Shown here: positions 58,149 to 64,000 of the stretch, one piece after another
Numbering within the stretch: the first letter of the stretch is position 1
Layout: each line of letters begins with the position of its first letter
Origin: Anaeramoeba flamelloides
Lineage: Eukaryota > Metamonada > Anaeramoebidae
Direction: 5' to 3'
DNA length: 64,000 bases
NCBI GenBank assembly: GCA_027625915.1
Contig: JANTQA010000057.1
Location: 6,448,001 to 6,512,000 of the forward strand
Notes under the pieces: model-generated
What the model saw: only the letters and a program-made list of their open reading frames with translations
Databases searched by the model: none
What the model was told of the DNA's origin: nothing
Position numbers and translations under genes: made by a program

Positions 58149-58796
58149 GAAATTTAAAAAAAAAAATAAAATGATTCATTTTGGAATTTATTTTGAATGA
58201 TCACTTTTTTTTTTCTATTATCAATTTGAAATCAATTCTTTGAAAATCTAACTTTTAAAGTAAGGTTAATGATTCAAAAATAAATAGTTTTTAATTAAAT
58301 ATATTTAAGACCAGATAATTTAATGGCAGAATATCCATCTGTCTTTCCTCGGAAAGATCTACTTCAGAGTTGTAAATGGGAAAGTAAAGGTTCAATTCCT
58401 TTGATGGTCATTTTTTTTGAAGCTAAGAGACTAATTAAACTTAAATTAATTTGTTTTTTGATTTTAAATAATCAAAAAAAATGGTGAAAAAAATCTATTA
58501 TTTTCAATCAGAATCTCTTTGAGATTAATTCTAAAAAAATTATAAATTCTCAAAAGTTTATTAAAAATTTTATTTTTCTCCAAGATAATTGGGGATCTAT
58601 CTACACAAAGAAAGGATTAAAAATTTATCAATAAATTTTTAAGTAACTTTCGAGAAATGAGTTTAACTATTTATACAGATAAAAAAAATATATACAATTT
58701 ATTGATAGTATTTTGACAATTAAATTTTTATGATTAAAAATTGAATACAAATTGTTTAAATCAAATAACAATCAAAAATTCAACAACAAGAATAGT
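58149..58796. repeat. duplicated segment Q, copy 1 (carries tRNA-like sequence)
   Basis: About 650 bp nearly identical to 62814-63457 in the same direction, differing by scattered substitutions and small indels. Contains the tRNA-Asp-like sequence at 58309-58410. Confidence 0.88.
58309..58410 (+). tRNA. tRNA-Asp-like gene (anticodon GTC) with 30-nt intron, copy 1
   Basis: Cloverleaf reading: acceptor GACCAGA, T8 A9, D stem ATTT/GAAT around AATGGCA, anticodon stem TCCAT/ATGGG with loop CTGTCT + A and anticodon GTC at 58342-58344. An intron of 30 nt (58346-58375) sits at the canonical place after position 37. The T arm AAAGG-TTCAATT-CCTTT is perfect, then GATGGTC and discriminator A. TAATTTAATGG and GGTTCAATTCC match the A and B boxes of Asp tRNAs, and an 8-T terminator follows at once. 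Two inner acceptor pairs (6-67 G-A, 7-66 A-G) do not match, so it may be a decaying gene, a tRNA needing repair, or a tRNA-derived repeat. Confidence 0.6.
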
Positions 58797-59280
58797 AACG
58801 AATAAAAAAATAACAGAAAATAGAATTTTTTAACTTTAATAAAAATAGACAATTCCTAATGAAAAAAAATTCTTTTTAAGGACTATTCTAGCAATTTACC
58901 TATTTGTCTCAAGTATTTTTTTGGTCCAGCATCATTTAAATTGTGAACAAAAGAACAGTGAAATATTCCCCAATTAAGATCAAATACACATTTATTTTTC
59001 ATTTTTCCTTAACAAACATATACAAAAAGTTTTTTTTCATCCAAATTGGACAATATTTCAATGCATAGCTGTTTCAATAACCAATGTTAACGTTTTTGTT
59101 TGTGTTTTTGAAAATTTTTATTATTGTTTTTGTAAATAAACTATTGGTTTTTTTTTTTTTTAATCCGTTTTTTTTTTTATCGTTAACTATTGTTTTGGGT
59201 TTTTAATTTGTTGTTTTGGAAAAATACAGTAAAGTAAAACCGTACTTTCCAAACCAAATAGTATTTACTTAGATGAGATC

Positions 59281-59502
59281 ATGATGTCAAGGTGTTTTTT
59301 CTTTGTCCTTCAAGGTAAATCTCTTGTCATTAAAGAATCTAATTCAACTAAATTTAATCAAAACCATCACCAAAATCCACAAAGACCACGAAATCTTAAA
59401 AGTTTGGATGAAAAAAAAAACAACAAAAAAGAGACGAAACCCTTCTGGAAAATTGTTTTGTTGCCTATCAAAATTTTCAAAAAATGTTTTCAAAAATTTT
59501 AA
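59281..59502 (+). CDS. possible short exon or small protein
   Basis: A 73-codon frame ending in TAA, of less biased composition than its surroundings. Residues about 13-50 are hydrophilic (KESNSTKFNQNHHQNPQRPR). A donor-like CAAGGTAAAT sits at 59312, so the first part could instead be the end of an upstream exon. A shifted frame over the same bases is also open. No family recognised. It stops at the edge of the foldback element starting at 59503. Confidence 0.25.
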   Translation: MMSRCFFFVLQGKSLVIKESNSTKFNQNHHQNPQRPRNLKSLDEKKNNKKETKPFWKIVLLPIKIFKKCFQKF

Positions 59503-60351
59503 CCAGTGTGAAAAAAATTTGGGTCATTTAAAAAAATTGGGTCAGTCAAAAATTTGTTTTCGTTTTTTAAATAGTAAATATTAGCAAAATGATTTTTGAT
59601 CAAAGTAAAATTTTATGAACAAATCTTACATTTAATAAAAACCAAAGTCATTACCAATAATAATTTTCAAAAGTAATATTAAGTTGTTGCATTTTGTGCT
59701 TATAGAATTACTGTGGAACTCTAAAAAAAAGAAAAATTTATTTTTAATTGTCAACTTTACTAAAAATAAGAGAAATATTTAATAGGAAATATTAAAATCT
59801 ATTAATTCAATAAGATATTTATCATTGTTAATGAACACAAATTTATCACGGTTAATCTTGAATAACCTTTTTAAATCAAATTGAATTATAAAATCTTCCA
59901 AAAAAGATGTTTTTTTCGAAAGAGGTTGTTTTCCACTAATGTTTACAATCAAAACTTCAAAATACCGAAATATCAAGATTTCAGAAACCATTTAAATTCT
60001 TAAAATCCCCTTAGACAAACCTTAATTTAAAATGGTTATTAATTTTTGGTCTTCCCAAACAATGATTAACTAGATCTTGGAATGTAATCTAATAAAAAAA
60101 ATCAACATTTTTAGTAAAGTTTACAATTAAAAATAAATTTTTATTTTTTAGAGTTACACAGTAATTCCAAAAGGTTAAAATGCAACGAAATAATTTTGCC
60201 TTTGAAAATTATTATTGATAGTGACTTTGGTTTTTATTAAATGTAAGATTTGTTCATAAAATTTTACTTTGATCAAAAATCATTTTGCTAATATTTACTA
60301 TTTAAAAAACGAAAACAAATTTTTGACTGACCCAATTTTTTTTCACAATGG
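59503..60351. mobile_element. foldback element with about 250-bp inverted arms
   Basis: Ends CCAGTGTGAAAAAAATT and, inverted, CCATTGTGAAAAAAAATT. Arms pair over 59530-59780 and 60090-60345 (for example GGGTCAGTCAAAAATTTGTT and its complement). The left arm has a small internal duplication of the GGGTCA module. TA(A) flanks both ends. The middle 59780-60090 has a 70-codon minus frame of unknown nature. Confidence 0.7.
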
Positions 60352-61055
60352 TAAAGTTTTTTTTTGAAATAAATATGAATAATAAAATCACCGTATTTTC
60401 AATTTTTAATTGATCAATGAATGGACCTAGATGATAATTTTACGATTTAGATTTACACTTTTTGGATACTTTTTGTTTTTTTTTGTTAAACGAGGAATGT
60501 TTGGGTGAATTTCTTCTCTTTAATGAGTTGATCAGCAAAGTAGGAACTATTTTTTAATTCCAACAAAATTACTCTCATTTTAAATATTCAGTTTTTCTTC
60601 ATTAGGTAATAATTCCTCTCATCTTTGAAATATTCCAAAACTAAAACAAGATTTAAAGAGATGTACTGTTAAAGTTTTTGTTGATTATGAGTTTTGGAGA
60701 TTCTTCTTTTTGTCTCTCTTTGAAAAATTAGTTTACTTTTGAATTTTTTTATTTATCAAGAATTACTTGCTTATTTTTAGAAAGTTTTTTAATTTGACAA
60801 ATATATTTGAAAATATAATTTTAGATTAATAAAATACTCAAAATGATTTCTATCGAGATGGAATTAATTTAGAATCTAAAAAAAATTTTTATTTCTGAAT
60901 CCAAGAATAGAAATTATTCGAGGTTTTTTAAGATTGGCAAATTAGATTATTTTCAAAAAAACCACTTAAATTAATATTTCGAAGAACTTGTAATCCTGGC
61001 ATGTTTATTTTTCTAATTCTCAGAGTTTTTTAGGATAATAAAATAAAATAGAAAA
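60352..61055. other. non-coding stretch
   Basis: About 700 bp of AT-rich DNA with no gene or matched repeat seen. Confidence 0.5.
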
Positions 61056-61422
61056 TAAACTCCATTTCACTCAAAGGGGCCCAGCCAAAAATGAAAAAGT
61101 CACTTTATTTTTAAGAATCAACCAAACTTAGATTGTTTAGAAATACCAGAAATAATAAACTTCTTATAAGAGTCCATAATTATAAAAGAAACCCCTGAAC
61201 AAACCATAAATTTCAAAAAAAAAAAAAAAAATGTTAAAAAATTTTTTGGGACCCATTCATTGGAACGTCTCGTGCAAAATTCTCAATTTCTTTAGGAAAT
61301 TAAAATTGTTGATAATAAGATTTTTTTACTTGTAAATGTATGAATTTTAAAAAGAACATACAAAGCTTAACTTTTCTTAATGTTTATTTGGTTTTTTCAA
61401 ACATTTTTTTTTTTCAAAGTTA

Positions 61423-61462
<40 letters not shown>

Positions 61463-61626
61463 CAAAAAGCAAAAAACAAAAAAAAACAAAAATTTTACAA
61501 AATGAGAAAAAATGATTTTGATCTAAAAATTGAAAATTTTAGTTTGATAAGAGTAATGAATTAAACTCATAGAATGTCTTCTATTTCTTCAATAAAACTG
61601 GGCCCGTTTGACTGAAAAAGAGTTTA
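61056..61626. mobile_element. G-family element, complete
   Basis: Ends TAAACTCCATTTCACTCAAA + GGGGCCCAG and the inverse GGGCCCGTTTGACTGAAAAA + GAGTTTA, flanked by TA. Its interior has two A runs (61217-61231 and 61430-61461). 571 bp, non-coding. Reference copy for those at 22265 and 44749. Confidence 0.82.
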
Positions 61627-62448
61627 TTATCAAAATTGGTTTATTATTTAAGAATTTCAAAAAAACCGACCCCGTCCATTCGCATTAAAATCACACCTCA
61701 TAATTGGTGAATCTTTTTTTTATTTATTTGATTCAATTCTGATATATATTGGTCTAGACACGAAACCTAAATGAATCAATTTTCCAGAATTGAAATAAAA
61801 GTCAATCAGCTGAAATTTTAGACAATTTAAAAATATTCATCAAGACTCTTGGTTAAATTCCATGAAAATAAATTCTATTTCAAAAAGTTTAATAATGAGA
61901 GAGAATTAGATCTTGAAAAATTTCGATTGTCATTGGTTACAAAAAGATCTTTGGGTTTTTTGTTCAATTAAAGAAAAAATTATTTTTATGGATCTTTGAT
62001 AAATAAATCTTCTTCAATTTATGCAATGACGAACGTATTTTTTTCAAGATAGACTTCTTTTTGTAAAATTAGCACACTCTTGAAAGATTTTAGTTTCTTT
62101 AACAATTAAAAACACAAAACACCTTTTAAAAAGTTTAATAACAACACTTTAAAACACATAATTTGGAAGACAACAGTTAAAGTCTGAAAATCAAAATTTA
62201 TATTAGTCAACAAGGGTTATTGAAACAACTTTACAAGTTACTTTTTATAGTTTCAAGTTACTCCTTGATTATGGAGTAAAATCCCCTCCAGTGATTAAAC
62301 CCTGAAGCAAAAATTTCTCTATGTGCCATATTTGTTGAAGTGGTGTGTGTACCAAAAAGTATACCAGGTTAATACTTGCCTTTAAAATTTTAACTAATTA
62401 TCTTTTTTTCAAATCTGAAATCTTAGTATCATTTTAGATTCTAAATAT
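61627..62448. other. non-coding stretch
   Basis: No gene or matched repeat recognised. Base composition is slightly less extreme around 61650-62350 without a convincing open frame. Confidence 0.45.
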
Positions 62449-62785
62449 TTATTATAAAATAAAACTTAACCAAGAAATAGTGATCAAGAACACAAATTTC
62501 AATCAACTTTTTGAAATTTTTTCTCTTTGTTTATGAAAGAAAGAAAAACCGAAGTAAAATAATTTTGCTTTATTATTCAAAGATCCAAAACCAAATAATA
62601 ATTTGTCTATTTTTTGTTATTGCCAAATAAAGAATAAGTAAACAATTAAAACAAGAGCACAGTATACCCACAATATTTGATAGAGTTATTTTTAAGGAAA
62701 GTAAACATATCAAAAAAATATCAAGTGAATTTAATAGCAAATTCAAACATAATAAAAACACATCTTGAAATTGAAAAACAAAATG
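62449..62785. repeat. duplicated segment P, copy 2
   Basis: Nearly identical to 55427-55770. Here it is followed after about 30 bp by segment Q, whereas in the first location the two are 2.4 kb apart. Confidence 0.85.
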
Positions 62786-62813
62786 AATATTCTAATATTT
62801 TTTTCTATTTATG

Positions 62814-63457
62814 AAATTTAAAAAAAAAAAATAAAATGATTAATTTTGGAATTTATTTTGAATGATCACTTTTTTTTTCTATTATCAATTTGAAATCAAT
62901 TCTTTGAAAATCTAACTTTTAAAGTAAGGTTAATGATTCAAAAATAAATAGTTTTTAATTAAATATATTTAAGACCAGATAATTTAATGGCAGAATATCC
63001 ATCTGTCTTACCTCGGAAAGATCTACTTCAGAGTTGTAAATGGGAAAGTAAAGGTTCAATTCCTTTGATGGTCATTTTTTTTGAAGCTAAGAGACTAATT
63101 AAACTTAAATTAATTTGTTTTTTGATTTTAAATAATCAAAAAATTTGGTGAAAAAAATCTATTATTTTCAATCAGAATATCTTTGAGATTAATTCTAAAA
63201 AAATTATAAAATCTCAAAAGTTTATTAAAAGTTTTTTTTTCTCAAAGATAATTGGGGATCTATCTACACAAAGAAAGGATTAAAAATTTATCAATAAATT
63301 TTTAAGTAACTTTCGAGAAATGAGTTTAACTATTTATACAGATAAAAAAAATATATACAATTTATTGATAGTATTTTGACAATTAAATTTTTATGATTAA
63401 AAATTGAATACAAATTGTTTAAATCAAATAAAAATCAAAAATTCAACAACAAGAATA
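62814..63457. repeat. duplicated segment Q, copy 2 (carries tRNA-like sequence)
   Basis: Nearly identical to 58149-58796 in the same direction, including the tRNA-like sequence and the downstream TATCTACACAAAGAAAGGAT block. Confidence 0.88.
62973..63074 (+). tRNA. tRNA-Asp-like gene (anticodon GTC) with 30-nt intron, copy 2
   Basis: Identical to copy 1 over the mature part, with one difference in the intron (TCTTACC against TCTTTCC). It has the same two inner acceptor mismatches and the same T-run terminator. The lack of any change in the mature part while the surrounding duplicate has drifted slightly is compatible with either selection or a recent duplication. Confidence 0.6.
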
Positions 63458-63544
63458 TTAAAGGAGAAAAAATAAACCTGAAAAGGGAATTTGTTTTCTT
63501 TTCAATAAAAATAGATATTTTTTTTTTTTTTTTCTTGATTGAAC

Positions 63545-64000
63545 GGAGTAATCAAAGATCCTCTTTAACCTTTAGGTTTTCAAGAATTTAAAATATTGGA
63601 TAAAAATCTAAGGCTATCCTCAATTCTTTTAAATTTTAAAAAACAGCCGTTTGATTTTCTTGAGTTTTCTGTTTATTTGTAAAATCAATAGATTATAGTT
63701 TTTTTTTTGAGGTTTTCTGTTTCTTTGTGAAGTGTTCTAGGTTTTTTTTTGCTTTTTGAAATAAACAGAAAATTTTAATAAATTTTCGGTTTATTTCGAA
63801 AAGTCAAACAAATCTAACGAAAATCTATTGATTTTCCAAATAAATAGAAAACTCAAAAAAAAAAAAACTAAAATCAATAGATTTTTCAAATAAAATAGAA
63901 AAACTCAAAAAAACCTAGAACACTTCACATATAAAAGAGAAAACCTCAAGAAAAGCTAGAACACTTCACGAATAAATAGAAAACCTAAAGAAACCCTCGA
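63545..64000. repeat. D-family foldback repeat, cut by window end
   Basis: Begins with GGAGTAATCAAAGATC and contains alternating direct and inverted TTGAGTTTTCTGTTTATTTG, AAATAAACAGAAAATTTTAA and AACCTAGAACACTTCAC modules very like 3900-4150. It runs off the window. Confidence 0.6.

Overview
The window is a gene-poor, repeat-rich piece of a very AT-rich (by eye roughly four fifths A+T) eukaryotic nuclear genome. Several genes need GT-AG introns (about 95 to 155 bp, with one of about 3.8 kb). Proteins carry long Asn and Lys/Glu runs, and the tRNA genes have A and B boxes and end in T runs. This suits a free-living amoeboid protist; an Anaeramoeba-like metamonad would be my first guess, but the sequence does not settle the taxon.

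Host genes I can support are: a coiled-coil/low-complexity protein (8474-11329, +); the gamma subunit of the ER translocon-associated protein complex in three exons (15166-15956, +); a TPR protein with an Ser/Asp/Lys-rich tandem-repeat tail (24612-27077, -); a multi-exon C2-RasGAP gene that seems to run into a DUF547 domain (32868-44471, +); a UBA + USP25/28-like ubiquitin hydrolase homologue whose catalytic Cys position is Asn (49251-52521, -); and tRNA-Leu(CAA) (54155-54235, -). Two near-identical copies of an intron-containing tRNA-Asp-like sequence (58309-58410 and 62973-63074, +) sit inside a segmental duplication.

Nearly everything else is mobile DNA, often nested. A pogo/Tigger-like DNA transposon (16737-21538) has been hit by seven copies of a roughly 200-bp, almost wholly palindromic, TA-flanked MITE (called MITE-A here). 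Four copies lie within the transposase reading frame, and at each of these four junctions removal of the MITE plus one TA restores the frame. The MITE-A ends (TACAGTCAG) fit the consensus of Tc1/mariner-derived ciliate internal eliminated sequences. Fourteen MITE-A copies were found, one of them inserted in another. Two further non-autonomous families (F and G) share the pogo element's terminal repeat, so the pogo transposase may have moved them. One G copy was split by a LINE that left a target duplication.

Other repeats are MITE-B, MITE-C, repeat H, two different TTAA-flanked foldback elements, a complex foldback family (D) linked to LINE 3' ends, several other foldbacks, and a GC-rich 10-bp minisatellite. 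Stretches 11.3-15.1, 46.8-49.2, 57.0-58.1, 60.4-61.0 and 61.6-62.4 kb hold no gene I can recognise.
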